64,000 nucleotides of DNA. Origin: Mantis religiosa. Taxonomy: Eukaryota > Arthropoda > Insecta > Mantodea > Mantidae. The DNA lies in assembly GCA_030765055.1 (NCBI GenBank), contig CM060955.1, forward strand, positions 154,026,006-154,090,005, written 5' to 3'. A program made the translations under genes and the position numbers. Shown here one piece after another: positions 33,496 through 46,480 of this stretch (the stretch's first letter is position 1; every line of letters starts with the position of its first letter). Below the pieces are notes generated by a model. The model was not told the origin of the DNA and did not search any database. It worked only from the letters and a program-made list of their open reading frames with translations.

Positions 33496-34829
33496 CAAAT
33501 TACTTATAAGCACTGCAATAATGTAACTATTTGTTCTTAATTCAATAGCACATTTTATTGCATGTTTTTGACATTTTGCAACATCAATGCGTGCTTATTT
33601 TAGACATTTTAGTGCATTAAATCCAATTTATAATTTTAAATTACAACCTTAAATTAATTTTTGAAATTTTGTTCGAGATGAAAAAAAAAATGAAAGTATA
33701 ACGTACAATAAACGAATGCCAAATGAAAGGTATTTGTAGAAAACCTAGTATTCATTTAATTAAAAATTTACAGTCCGCAGACGCTGTCTGCTTTCAAGAT
33801 CGTCTACAAACAAATAAAGAAGAAAGAGATGTACAACTTGAGCAGTTCAAATTTTTCGCGTGTTTCGTGAGTAGCAGTTACTGCAGCGACACAGAGTGGC
33901 AGTCTTATGCAACATGAAGTACGCCTAGCCTCTGATAGATGACGCACAAGTTCTAAATTGCTGTGTATATATCAATATGTCTTAGGTATTGAGAATGTTT
34001 TAAAAAAATTAAAGTATTGATGTTTTGTTTTGGTTCAAACCATGTACTAAATGTGAATGATAGATACTTGAAATTATATTACATATAAAAATAAAGATAG
34101 ACCGACAAGAATTATTGTATTTTTGAACAAAGATCTCCTAAGACTTATATAACCTCCATAATTCGAGCAATTTTTACAATATTTATTCCGATTCAGGATT
34201 ACTATATTTGGTACTAGAGATTCGTCACATCAGCGACATCCTGCTTTTTATTTGAATTTCGAATTTAAAATGCGTAGAGATGGGTCCACATTATAAACTT
34301 TCACAACAATTTCCGGAATTTCCTGTTCATTAACATATTTGTAACATTTCATTAAATCAGCACTGTAGCAGCAATACCTGTCTTTTAAGATTGTATTATA
34401 CTTTGGTTTTGTCAGCTCTGTTTGGAAATTTTATTGTCATTCATAGTAAGGCACAGAAAACGTGTTTAATTTGGTTCCTATTTCAGATATTGAGTTTATT
34501 GTTCAAATTCTGTATCACCTGGCATTCTCCACAATCTTCTTAGTTTAACAAACTGAATTGTTAAAATGCAAGAAAACCGTCGACATGAACAAACTCTGTA
34601 TGCTAAATGTCTGAATTCTGTCACAACATGCTTCTACGCTGAAAAAAATAATCTTGGTAGTTAATATACTCGTGGAACAAATTCAGTTAACAGTTCGGTT
34701 TTTGTAAATGGCAATGAATCCAGAATTATTTATATGTTTATAACTTTTATTTTATATCTTGGTTAATCCGGAACTTTTAATGTACTCTTGCACTTCTGAG
34801 GTAAGAAACAAGTACAGTTCTCGGAGAAT
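33496..34829 (+). repeat. Long-period array, copy 13
   Basis: Type-B core at about 33835-33965. Collinear with 22146-23700 and 20300-21620, from 'tttattgcatgtttttgac' to 'tacagttctcggagaa'. No gene. Confidence 0.72.
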
Positions 34830-34837
34830 TATAACTA

Positions 34838-35263
34838 GATCGCGAACAAAATGCAGCTGGAGACGTGGCTTACCACCACTGGAGTCCTCTACCTATCCCC
34901 CTTCATCGTTATGTTAGGTTGCCTCTCTTACATCACGCGCGCTGCACTGGTTATCTGTTTAACTCACTTTCCTGTTCACTGTTACTTTCACTCTTTGCAC
35001 TTTCTGCTGAATCACTGCTTTGTTCCTCAGGGTTTAAAGAGACTATGATTATATCTATTTGTTGATCGATTGTGAGGTCATGTCCGAGGTAATTATTTTC
35101 TCTTTACTTTGAAAGTAAAAACAGCATTAAAATCCATGCATTTCGTTTTGTTTGCGCTCTATAGCATGCAGAAAGGGAGGGGTGGGAGTCACGTGATGCG
35201 TGGATGGCGAGAAGGTTCTCCTCGCGCATGCGCACACTGACCGCAGTTTGTTTGCGGTCCACC
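34838..35263. mobile_element. MITE candidate (426 bp)
   Basis: Absent from the paralogous position at 21600. Flanks 'tataacta' (34830-34837) and 'tgtaacta' (35264-35271) form an 8-bp duplication with one mismatch, as hAT elements make. The ends show an imperfect inverted repeat: 'gatcgcgaacaaaatgc' on the left, and 'ggaccgcaaacaaactgc' on the reverse strand just inside the right end. It has a GC-rich interior and encodes no transposase. The exact ends are uncertain by a few bases. Confidence 0.5.
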
Positions 35264-35394
35264 TGTAACTAAATTATTAAAGCTGTAAGTCGGCTATTTG
35301 TATGTTTGATGTAGCGCAATAGTAAGTAATGACGTCATAGTAATAACTGGTAGGCTTTTATCTTTAGTGCTTTAATTCTGTTTACTAAATATGA

Positions 35395-35812
35395 GGTTAG
35401 AAAAGGTACCAATGTTGTCAATGCTCCTCAACGCCAAACAGAATTATTGGAAGCTTGTGGTAGACAGACTTTACCATATCGTACCGTTGCTAGGTGGGCG
35501 AATTTATTTCGTAGAGGAAGAGAAGACGTGGAGCTGGCAGACCGCCATCAGCAAGTAATGATGTGCATTTGAATGCTGTTAGACGACTCCTAGGAGAACG
35601 TCACCCTTGGACAGATATGAGTCCATGTGATGTCAACCTTTTTGCTAATATGAAATTAACACTTTGAGGAGTTTCCTGTACAAGAGACAGTCAATTATAC
35701 CAGTAGTACAAAAGTCTGTTTGATATTAGGACAAGACGCTGTTGATAGCATCCGTCGTCTTCCTGATCTGTGGAGGCGAACTCTACATGTTGGAGGAGAT
35801 TACTCATAAGCA
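35395..35812 (+). pseudogene. mariner-like transposase relic, core deleted
   Basis: HTH region (QTELLEACGRQTLPYRTVA, RREDVELAD-like) at about 35430-35560. Near 35600 it is joined to the last catalytic segment (DMSPCDVNLFANMKL) and the C-terminal region (RRLPDLWRR, then GGDY-like sequence at about 35795). This is the same deleted layout as 21748-22145. Several stops are present. Confidence 0.7.
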
Positions 35813-36564
35813 CTGCAATAATGGAACTACTCCAAAATTGTTTATTTGTTGTAATTCAGTAGCATATTTTATTGAATGTTTTTGACATTTTTCAACATAA
35901 GTGCATCCTTACTTGACATGCTGTATTGCGTAAAATGCAATTTCTAATTATAAGTCACTAACTTAAGCTAATTTTTAGAATGTTTGTACAAGATAATAAA
36001 AAATGAAAGTATAACCCACAATAATCGAATCCCAAATGAAAGGTATTTGACGAAAACCTAGTTTTCATTTGAATAAAAATTTACAGACAGCAGACGCTGT
36101 CTAATTTCAAGAGCGTCTACAAACAAATAAAGAAAAAAGAGATGTAGAAACCTGAGCAGTTCAAATGTCCCCCGTGTTTGCTGAGTAACAGTGATTGCAA
36201 TGAAACAGTGGATTTCGCATGCAATGCGAGGTACAGGTAGGCCGTGATAGATGACGCGCGAGTTGTAATTGCTATGTATATATCAATATGTTTTAGCTAT
36301 TAAGAGTAATTTAAACAAACGTGAGAACGGTGATGTTCTGTTTTGATTGAAACCATGTACTAGATGTAAATGACAGTACATATTCGTTATATTACATATA
36401 AAAGTAAAGAAAGTCCGACAAGGAGTATTGTAGTTTCGAACAAAAGTCTCCTAACACTTTTGTAACATCACCAATTCCACTACTTTTTACATTATTTGTT
36501 CACATGCTTCTGTTATCTGTTTGTATTACAGATTAGTAACATCAATTGGTAACATCTCCTAATA
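35813..36564 (+). repeat. Long-period array, copy 14
   Basis: Type-B core at about 36148-36272, preceded by 'ttcaagagcgtctacaaac'. It lacks the following mid-unit because the 36565 block begins. No gene. Confidence 0.7.
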
Positions 36565-38072
36565 CAAATTTTTAAGGTGATAAGTCACATTTCTTCCCCA
36601 TAACCTCATATTTCCTTTAACATTAAATCTCACAGGATCTCTAGTCTTTCGCTGCACGCATAGATATTTAAAAGCATTGGTATAATACAGAAGAAGTATA
36701 TTCACAAAATAAAAGCCAAGAGTTCTAAAGATAAACCTTTGAAATATTCTATAAATTTGCATGGGCACATAATAAATACCATAACTACACACAATAAGTA
36801 TACTCTTATGACAGCTGACAGTCCAATTAGCAGTTTCACAAGCATATACTTACAAAACATCCCACAAATTATCATAAAATATCCCTGAATGATTCTTATG
36901 TATCATTCCATCATTGTTATATCCAATGTTGTCATTAATTCAGAGTTAGGCTGAAATACGTTCATTTTTATGACTGAAATTCAACTCAGTGTAATAATTT
37001 GGCCACCTCTGTAAGGTTTTTTCTCGTAATTTACGTCCTCCAACGTTGAGTCATATTGTACAGTGAATGAATTGGGTCCATGGAGCTTAGTGTTACCCGA
37101 CATTTATCTTGAAGGATAAGGCAAAAACCTTATCCAGGTAACTCACTCTGACCGATATTCGAATACGGGACCTCTGTATGATAGTTAACATTATCGCTTA
37201 GGTGGAAAAAAGCAATACGCATTTTTTAATCGACTCAAGGTGTCAAACGATTTCTTACAATCTTATTGGTTAAAGGTTACATTCCCTTTAAGAATTATAT
37301 TCTAATAAAACTGCTTAGTAATTGAGAGAATATCTAACCAATGAAGACACTCGCTAATTAAAGTAATCTGTAAAGGAAAAGCGGACCTAAAGAACACAAA
37401 GAAGTACAGAGACATAGCACTAGAAAGTACTCAGTACAAGATCTTCTCAAAATTAATAATAAGCGATCACAAGAATGTGTATTCACAGCTTCCACCATTT
37501 GATATAAAGAAATGAATCTTATCACGACCCAACCCAAGGTGTATATGTGAATTCCGCTGTCAAACATCTAAAACATTAACACATAGAACGATATACAAAA
37601 AGGCTGAGAACAATTGCAGTTTATGAAACCGGAAATAATCATATAACAATGCATATTAATGTGCATTTTAAGTTTATATATTCCAAAAGACACAGTAAAG
37701 GAATTTGACACAAAGTTGACTGAACAAACACTCGAACTTTATTGCAAGAATGATGGACATTTAAAATCCATAGGATCTCAATAAAAGTAGAGTAAAATGA
37801 TTTTAAATTTATAACAAGTCAAACTATCTTAGTTACAGGACAAATACTTCCAGATACGATGTGACGTATAACACGTCAGGTCATTCATTAAAACTTGTCG
37901 TAACAAACAAGTCTGTATTAACTGTAGTCATGAGACATTGATAAAATAAACTGTGTAAATTGTGATCTAGAGCTGCCAGCAGGGAACGTACAATATATGT
38001 TTTTGAATCTAAATGTTGAGAAATTGATAGTTGAAGCCCATGTATGTTTAAGGACGAGGAACTCTTTCGTAC
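36565..38072. repeat. Duplicated block (copy of 8380-9890)
   Basis: Collinear with 8380-9890, including 'ccataacctcatatttcct', the antisense SINE-A (37018-37165) and 'atgtgacgtataacacgtca'. The short open frames seen in one copy are broken in the other, which argues against a gene. Confidence 0.75.
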
Positions 38073-38560
38073 TGTGACTTTGTGTGTTCGTAGAGTTAAA
38101 AGTCCAATTTGCCAAAATTCTAAATGTTCTTTATTTCCGTAGAGATACACTGTTCAATTCTCACGTTACAACATTACATCATTTATACAACACAATTCAC
38201 CAAGGCCGATGACAATAACAGACAGCGTTATGATTACAACAGCTCTCGTAACAACAAAACTCTACAGCTGTTTACTGCTTACCTCCCTCTTGGCGAGTCG
38301 TCACCTTCTTAAACACCTCTTTGATAAATTCGAGAGATTTCTGGAACAAATAATAAAACAACTATTCTCTGTCAATCCAGATATCACTAGAACCTTCCAA
38401 ACGGTAAACCCTATCTGTGCCGGCAAGTCCTTTATCTCAGCTATCTTTATTTGCCGGCTCTTTGTGTACACTAGCCATGCTATCGTAGATAACGGGTTCG
38501 CGACAGGACAAAGCAACTCAAGTCCGTTCTTATTCAAGAGGTACTAAATGATAGACCAGA
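38073..38560 (-). mobile_element. Antisense Gypsy LTR end and unknown sequence
   Basis: 38073-38140 ('tgtgactttgtgtgttcgta', 'aaagtccaatttgc', 'tgttctttatttcc') mirrors the last ~90 bases of the LTR at 86-564, including its polyadenylation region. Beyond about 38180 I find no match in the window. The LTR start and any internal region could not be placed. The paralogous block keeps only 29 bases of this LTR (9891-9919). Confidence 0.6.
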
Positions 38561-41500
38561 TTCACTTAATCACCAACAAATCTATGCTTTAGTTTCAAAG
38601 GATTAATCTGCAGGATAGCGCTGTGTGTTATCCTTGAAAATGCTGAACATTGATATTCACACGACTTTTTAGTTTTGGGTTGCAGATGACTTTTTTTAAG
38701 ATTCAGGTGATCCCTAAACTTATATTTCCAGTAAACTCTTGTTATTTAAATTTTGGGTAGACTTCACTTTCTCCTCTACCTACTATGTATGTAATACTTA
38801 ACACTAAAAGAAAAAGCCACGAAGAAAACCGGTACAAACCTGCAGTTCAAATGTCCCGCGTGTTTCAGAGTAGCTGTGACTACAGCGACACGCAGTGGAA
38901 GTCTCATAAAATGCAAAGTACACGTAGGATGTTATAGATGTCATGCAAGTTGTAATTGCTTCGTTTATAATAATATTTCTTAGCTATTATGTATCTTTTA
39001 CAAAATATCACAACTGCGGATCTTGTTTTGGTTTAAATCATATTGCAAATGTGAACTATGGGAAATTGCCGCTATACGATATACATTAATCATATACTTC
39101 AACAAGAAATATTGTGTTTTAGAACAAAAGTCTGTAAATTTCTCTATAACCTCCAAAAATTGAACTCTTTTTCTGTATTATTTATTTTAATTTTTGAGAC
39201 GTTCACTAATTTATTTGTGAATAAAGCTAACGTGCTGAAAATATTGCGCACATAGTTATGATGTCAAATGAATGAAAATTACAACTCAGATCTTTGGATG
39301 CAGAAGAGCTCTATACATTTCCGACGATCTCTCAGGTAGTTCTCTCATTTACAAATAATACAATCTGTTTGGCAGTAGACATTCGTACCATGAAAGACAT
39401 TCTGGTTTTGCCTTTGTTTACATTTATAATTTAAAATATCTGTTAGCATGCGTGCGTGGAACTCAACATTCATATGAACTTTGGGAAATTTATTTCGAAC
39501 AATATATTTATAAAAATTAATTAAAACACTGCTGTAGTGACAATAACTGTCTTTTACGATTGTGTTGCACTTTAGTTTTCTCAGTCGTGTTTGGAAATTT
39601 GGTTGTGCTTTTTAATGAGGCATAGGAAACTCGGTAGCGTTTCTAAGTTTAGGAGCTGCTTCGGTCACTCCATTGATTATTCAAATTCTGGAATTCTTGA
39701 AGACCTTAGAAATTTAAGAAGTGTAGTGGTTCTAACGAAGCAAAAAGTTCAACATATCCGCGTTTAAGTTGCTCTTTACATAATAATAACTCCGTACACT
39801 GACTCTTGAAGTCTATCAGAAGATGCTTCTACCCTGAAAAAATACAGAAAAGTTTAAAAGTTTAGATTCACCTAAGATATTCGGAATATATTAACATTAC
39901 CGCTATCGTAAATGGAGCTGCAGGAAGTATCATTTATATTGTCGACGAGGCATTGTTGTACTGCTAGCGCAAGCCACAACCAAAAAAGACTTCTGCAAAC
40001 AAGACTTTTAATTCTACGAACTCACAACGTTACAATATTTTTCTATAAATTATTAAATATCTTGCTTAAGTAGCATGGTTTAAATAACTCTCGCCTTTCT
40101 GAGTTAAGAAAGTGAATTCAGTTCCCAGAGATTTAACTAAATTATAAACATTGTAAATTATCCACTTGTATGTTTGATGTATATTAATTTAATTTAACTA
40201 AGGACGTCATAGAAATAATTTCTGAAAAAATGTATCAAGTACCATAAGGGAAGCAAATGTGAATCATCACATAATATTTAATTACAAAGACCCTGCATGG
40301 TTGTTAATGTTAACAATGGTGTCGTAAAAAGCCTCTACATCCTTTTGTGGTAAAACAATATCGCTATATTTCATCCACTATTTCTGTCAATTGATTTCAA
40401 ATGTCATGTATAACACGAGTTTAATTTCTCCATAAATGCACTGGCACAATATCTTAACTGTTTATCTTTTAAACTACTATTATGTTGGTTGATGTAGAAA
40501 GTTAAATCGCTTAGAAACGACAATTAACAATTACAAATACCATCTTAAGTACAGCAAATACAATTCCATTAGTTGTAGGAATATGTACATTTCTTTTCGC
40601 AGCTCAAATATACCTTGCAACATTTTAGCTCTACTTAACAATCTTCCCTGAGAGTAGAATGGATACAAATTCTGAATACCTCGCCTTAACTTATTTCGCT
40701 TCGCCCGCTGCTGTAGTAGTCTTTATTTTTGGAGAACACACACCGATACAAACGTGCAGTTGAAATGTCCCGCGTGTTTCCATGAGTAACTGTGACTACA
40801 GAGACACACAATGGCAGTCTCGTGTAACGCGAAGTACACGTAGGACGTCATAGATGTCGCGCAGGTTGGAATTGCTAAGTATATATCAATATGTATTAGT
40901 TAGTAATAATATTTTTAAAAATACTTCAGCACATGTATCCTTTTTCTGGTGTACACTAGTCTATAAATGTGAATTACATTAAATGACAGCAATATGTTAT
41001 ATAAAAATAAATTTATACCAACAACAAGCGTTGTGTTTCTGAATTAAAGTTTCCCAAGTTCTGTATAGGTATTAAATTCAACCATTAATTTCTATATTTC
41101 TTTCCCATTTTGACAAAGTTGCTTAGGCATTCTGTAAATATACCGTTGGTACTCCGTTCTGATAAGAGACATTAAAGCTTTTGACGTTTGGATACAAAAG
41201 GGTTATATTGACTTTTTTGGCTGTAGGCATTCTTGGCATTACAGACATCATTGTTTTTCCTTTATCAAATTTACAATTTAAAACTTCTTGTTGCCTGTGT
41301 ATGTTGCCTGAACAATCACAAGAATTTTCGGGAATTCCTGTTGCTTGCACCTTTGTAGCATTAAATTGAATCACTGCTCTAGTATCAATATTTGTCTTTT
41401 AAGCCTGTGTTGTGCCTCAGTATTGTCAACCCTGTTTAAAAATTGCATTGCAGTTTTTGACGAGTTGCTGAAAACGTCATAGAATTTTCAACTTTTTATG

Positions 41501-41971
41501 TCATAAAAGAATCTCGAAAAAAAGTTACTTAAAGAAAACCTAGTGTTCATTTAAATAAACTTTAAAGACAGCTGACGTTTACATAAGATGCTTACTTTCA
41601 ACAGCGTCTATAAAGAACTAAAGGAGAAGAAATCGACGTAGACCTTGAGCTAAAGTCAAATACTTCAACGCTGGTCGCTACCTGTAACCTGGAAATTTTG
41701 TTTACCTTGTGTGGCCTATACACAAAATATTATGATAACCTCTAATTTAATATAGATAATGATCAATTCAAACAAATAACAAGGAATATCAACGAATTCC
41801 TTCACACCACAAAAATAAAAATATATTTGAAAAATTGTTTATTATAACAAGATCTACATTTTCTCTTATCTGTTACACTTTACTAGTTATATAGATGACA
41901 GAAAGAATAAAGGGCAATTCAGTGATCTACTGGGAAACATACGAGTCAGCTGGAGAAGTTAATATCCGATC

Positions 41972-42090
41972 GGGAGTTTGACCATAGTAGCTCAGTGGTT
42001 TAGAGGGACCGCAGGTAGAGCGGAAGATCCGTGTTTCAAATCCAAGCTATGGCATTAAATTTATCAGTCTGGCTCCACTCATTTAAAGCT
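41972..42090 (+). repeat. tRNA-derived SINE (family B), decayed
   Basis: 'accatagtagctcagtgg' A-box region and 'ccgtgtttcaaatccaagc' B-box region, in the unit position shared with 4.7, 18.0 and 28.8 kb. Confidence 0.68.
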
Positions 42091-43490
42091 GGAGCTTTGT
42101 TGTATATACAAAACATTATAGATCGACAAGAAATATTGTGCGTTTTTAAAACAGAGGTGGGCGAAATACTTTATAAGATCCAAGAATTCAACGTTTGATG
42201 TATGTCCATCGAAATCTCATTCTTCAGCTCATATTATTTGTGAATATCTAGAGCTGCCACTTACTTAACCTAGTTACCCTGAGTATTATTTTATTATTCT
42301 AGTTTATAATATTAGTAATTTAATAGATACATGTAAGACTTCTTTGAGTAATAATTACAAACTGTAGTAACTATTAGGTTTCTTTCTTATTAATAGAGGA
42401 ATCAATTAACACATCTCTCTAAAACTACAATATGGATCATACATTTGTATAGTACTAAGGGAGTTAATGAGATTATAAAATTATCTTGTAGATCTTTCTC
42501 TCTTCTTACAGCTTTCTAGATATACACATAAATTAGATACGAGTCTAATGTCTTTGAGAAGAGATATTAAAGTGCGTCACGGCAAACTTCAAATATCCAT
42601 TCTCTTGGCAATTCACAAATTCTTCGCTCATTCCACTTAGGTTGAGATTGCTTTGATTTGACAGCCACAATCTATACCTATATTGATCTGCTCTTACATG
42701 TTCAACATTTTCGAAAAAGTTTCTAATTAAGGGATATTGTCTTATTGCGAATGTTTGTTAGCTCCAGGTGATACCAAAATTTATACATATTTATACTGCA
42801 ACCTTGACATTTAATTTTTGAGTGGAGTGCAATTTCTTCTCTAGCTACTATGTATATAAAACTTAACATCAACAGAAGGGCACCACGAAGAAAACCGGTA
42901 CCAACATGCAGTTCAAATACCCCGCCTAATTCCTGAATAGCTGTGACTACAGCGACACACAGTGGAAGAATCGTGCAACGCATAGTACACGAGGGAAGTA
43001 ACAGATGTCACGCAAGTTGTAATTGCTATATGTATACCGACTTATCTTAGTTATTAAGAATATTTTGCAACATATTAGTACATCGACTTTCCTTTCTAAG
43101 TTTAAATGATATCGTAAATGTGAACAAATGTAAATTGTAGCTATATTGTACACATAAAGCAATATAGACCGAAAGGAACTATTGAAGTTTGGAAAAAAGT
43201 CTCCTAAACCTGTATAAGTAGAAGAAATTCAAAAAAATGATTGTTTATTGTAATTCGAATTTAACGATCTTTTCAATAAGTGTGGCAAGGTATAGATGTG
43301 ACGTCCGTAGCTTAATAACCTTGTACTTTACAAATAAGAAGCTCAGCTGGGTACAGAAGAGCTGTGTGTTTGACAGTAGACATTTGTATCATCACAAACA
43401 TCCTGCTTCATCCTTTAATGAGCCCATTCCTAACTAGTAGTTTTAGAAATTTCCTGTTGATTATCTTCTTTGTAACATCGAATTAACTTT

Positions 43491-43510
43491 TAATTAATTT
43501 AAATTAATTA
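43491..43510. repeat. Perfect 20-bp AT palindrome
   Basis: TAATTAATTTAAATTAATTA is its own reverse complement. It lies in a roughly 60-bp AT-only stretch absent from the paralogous position near 30420. Confidence 0.8.
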
Positions 43511-43840
43511 TTATAATTATCAATAAATTATTAATTAATTTAACTCTGAATTAAATTAGCACTGTGGCGGCAATATCTGTCTTTTAAGAATATACTGTGC
43601 TTAGGTATTCACATCCCTGTTTACTAATTTGATTGCACTTATTCATAAGTGCAAAAACGCGGGACCATAAAGAAATTCCAAACTAAAGGTACTTCAAGAA
43701 AACCTAGTCTTTATTTAAATAAACCTTAGATATATAGACTACAAATTAAGGTACTTTGAACATTAAGAGCGTCTATAAACAACTAAAGAAGAAGAAAGAG
43801 AGGTAGACTTTGAGTTGTAGTGAAATGCTCAAAGTTTAAA

Positions 43841-44965
43841 GTGTGCCTGGAGTGAAATAATTTCTTAGAAGATGCATTTCCCTGTATGCTATTCCCTATA
43901 CCACTAGCAAAAGTTAAAGACATGAGCGCTGGCCAATGCTCAAGCGGAGCGCTGTTGCCAAGCGTGGTTGGTGTTCCCCCAGAAGTTCTGTATATAGCAC
44001 GTTTTACACGCCAGCAAAGCTTCTGCCTATTCTTCCAGTAATTAAACAAGACATTAAATATTCCTAAAACATTAAGATCTTACTTTGACACACGTCACAA
44101 CAGTGGACCACAAAGAACGGTTTCCAATCCAATAACTCGCTTTCTGACTTTATGGATCTTTCCCGGAGATTGAAATACAGGTACGCTCCCTTTTTCTAAG
44201 GATGAAGCTGCTTCACTACAAATTCGTGACACTGTATGTGCACTATCTATTAGGATTAGGATTTCATTACCGAGGGGATTCGGTACATCGGCCACCATGC
44301 TGGGCTCATTGTTCCTATGCCCGAAGTGTGGGCACACCTGGGTGGAAGGATGATCCTAAGGAGACAGACGGTGGCTGACCCAAGGTACATCACAGTACAG
44401 AGGACAGGGTCCCTACAGTTTACTTGGATAGAGACTTCCCCCGAAAGGCCAGGACAACGAACACGCTCCCCTACAGCCGGACGGCAACGAGCCCAGCAAC
44501 CAAGACACAAAGGTCACTGGCAGGCGGTCCTGAAATAGTTCCAGCAGAGTAGCGGAGACTGACACCCGACCTACCGGAGGAGGAAGTACTTCTCCTCAGA
44601 GCAAACTCTCGCGAACACATATTGTCGCCTCCCGTAGGGGAGGGGATCCCTCCAATTCAGCTGCCGTGGCACGGGCGCTGCTGACCACTAGCACTCGTGG
44701 TACCTCTGACGTTACTAGATCAACTTCGGGCCGAATACTCGAGCCCCTCCCTGATTGGTAGTTCTTCGGATTGGGTTGGACTCGAGGGGCAGTGGTATCC
44801 GATACCCTTGGGAGATGGGGGGCCTTGGTACTCTCTAGGTATTGCACTATGTAAAGCCCCAAAGAGGCGCTGGGCGCCCTTTCGGGATAGTTAGGTAACT
44901 CCGTGGTCGTCAAGAGGGGGGTCAGTTTTCACTCTGTGTGGTTTTCCCTTGTATATACCCACGAG
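43841..44965. repeat. Duplicated, partly GC-rich unclassified repeat
   Basis: Second copy of the 31090-32433 block. 43880-44280 is the balanced part; 44275-44965 is the GC-rich part with the shared 'cctgattggtagttcttcgg' and the same end 'cccttgtatatacccacgag'. It is about 150 bp shorter than the other copy. Unlike the first copy it is not followed by an LTR. Confidence 0.6.
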
Positions 44966-45172
44966 TTTATATATATGTTACGTAGTACTATAGATATGAG
45001 TCCTCCAGTACACTGTAGATGTGATGCTGAAGTCTCCTCTGTGTTAATATATGAGTGATGTAGAATACTCATTGATTTAGAAGTCTCCTGTGTGAATATC
45101 GAAAGGGAAAAGAAGGGGAGTGTTGGCGTAGTGCCGTTCTCCCCGGTGCAGTAAGGTGGTTGAGGAGGATGT

Positions 45173-45258
<86 letters not shown>

Positions 45259-45504
45259 TGGGTGGGTGGGTAGTGGGGTTCCGGGGGTGTTTGAATTAAA
45301 TGTGATGATAATAATTCTTCGATGTGTGATGATGGTGATGTTTATGATTATTATGAATTTAGAATTCTCCTGTTTGATATGCGGGTGATGACGTATTGTC
45401 GTTCCCCATGATCGTTTCTTTCTCAGGGGTTGTGGGGTTCTTCGTATCGTAAACGCTTTCGTGAAAAGTTATGTAAACATTCGAGTAGATATGTGTAAGT
45501 TAAT
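44966..45504. repeat. Spacer with (GT)n microsatellite
   Basis: About 41 perfect TG/GT dinucleotides at 45175-45257 in an otherwise unclassified stretch. The rest shows no match elsewhere in the window and no coding sequence. Confidence 0.85.
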
Positions 45505-45946
45505 ATATGATGCCTATCATACGAGTAAACAAGAAACTACAGGAAAATCACCCTTCTTCCTCTTGTATGGACGCAATCACACCCTTCCCAACGAAGTTCA
45601 ACTAAAATACACCACGGACAACCCCTTTGTCCAAACTACACAAAAGCACATTCAGATAGCTCGTCAACTAGCTAAGGATAGGATCAGGCAAAAACAAATT
45701 AAGTACAAAAAAATATTTGACAGAAAAAGACGCACCATTAAATTTCAACCCGGACAATTAGTGAAAGTATTCACCCCAACGAGAATGAAAGGCAAAACGA
45801 CCAAATTGTTACATCGGTATCACGGGCCATTTTGCATTGTGGAACAAACAAGTCCCGTAAACTACCGCATTAAAAATGTTACTGGTCGAAATATATTTGA
45901 TAGTATCATACACGTATCAAGACTACATCCCTATTATGCACCTTAA
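45505..45946 (+). pseudogene. Gypsy-type integrase C-terminal part
   Basis: An uninterrupted frame to TAA at 45944. It starts within the integrase core (YHTSKQETTGKSPFFLLYGR, the segment around the last catalytic region in Ty3/Gypsy integrases). It continues through the helical linker (AKDRIRQKQIKYKKIFDRK) and the C-terminal GPY/F-type module (GQLVKVFTPTR, LLHRYHGPFCIVEQTSPVNY), ending HVSRLHPYY. Reverse transcriptase, RNase H and the first two catalytic residues are absent. The frame upstream of about 45505 is unrelated. No LTR was identified downstream. It differs clearly from the integrase at 49.4-50 kb, so it is another family. Confidence 0.82.
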
Positions 45947-46480
45947 TAATTTATTGATATATTTATTTATAGAGTACCTGTCACACTTTCATTGCAATTA
46001 CTTTAAGATTGAGCACGCAGTATTACTCCCTATATGATTAAGAATGGAAGCAAACCGAGAAAAAAAAGAAACAAACAAATGTTTTCAGGTCTGTCTATCT
46101 CTATCTTTCTCCCCTCCCATGTGGTCAAATGTTTTTTTTTCCTGTTTTTCTTTCTCCCAGATAAGTTACCACAACAAATCCAATATGGTTTTCCGCTACT
46201 TTTGTAATATTTCATATAAATTCTCGTTCAATAATGTGATATTATTAATCTGAATTCCTTAAAGTCATAACAATCCACACAACTTTTCTTATTCTTAAAA
46301 TATATCGTGGAAAGCAAAGACACGTTACACACATTTCTTATACTTATTTAACGCATTTATTCTTGTCAGTCTCCCATAATCCTTTAAACAAATTCCCTTC
46401 AAAAATGTTATAATAATTCAGCAAACAAAAAAAGGACAACAGAAGCAATTACTACTGTGTCCCGAATAAAAAATACCATA
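45947..46480. other. Unclassified spacer
   Basis: No match elsewhere in the window and no coding sequence. It could hold the 3' end of the Gypsy element before it (a pyrimidine-rich run at 46098-46150), but I see no LTR pair. Confidence 0.4.

Larger units (their letters stand above)
38561..43840 (+). repeat. Long-period array, copies 15-17
   Basis: Cores at about 38828-38963, 40745-40878 and 42893-43030. The block is the ~24-kb-distant paralogue of 15000-20250, in the same order. It lacks the SINE-A and the extra SINE-B found at 18.2-18.7 kb, so those inserted after duplication or were lost here. After 43140 it follows 30060-31085. No gene. Confidence 0.75.

Noticed and set aside
34851..35065. 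Hydrophobic short frames in the MITE candidate
   Set aside because: Two overlapping frames of similar length inside a small non-coding element; no start context or relatives.
38209..38547. 112-codon + frame
   Set aside because: Overlaps a similarly long minus frame, lies beside an antisense LTR, and resembles no protein I know. Kept only as unclassified sequence.
45179..45388. 69-codon frame starting in the (GT)n tract
   Set aside because: Translation of a microsatellite (alternating Cys-Val).
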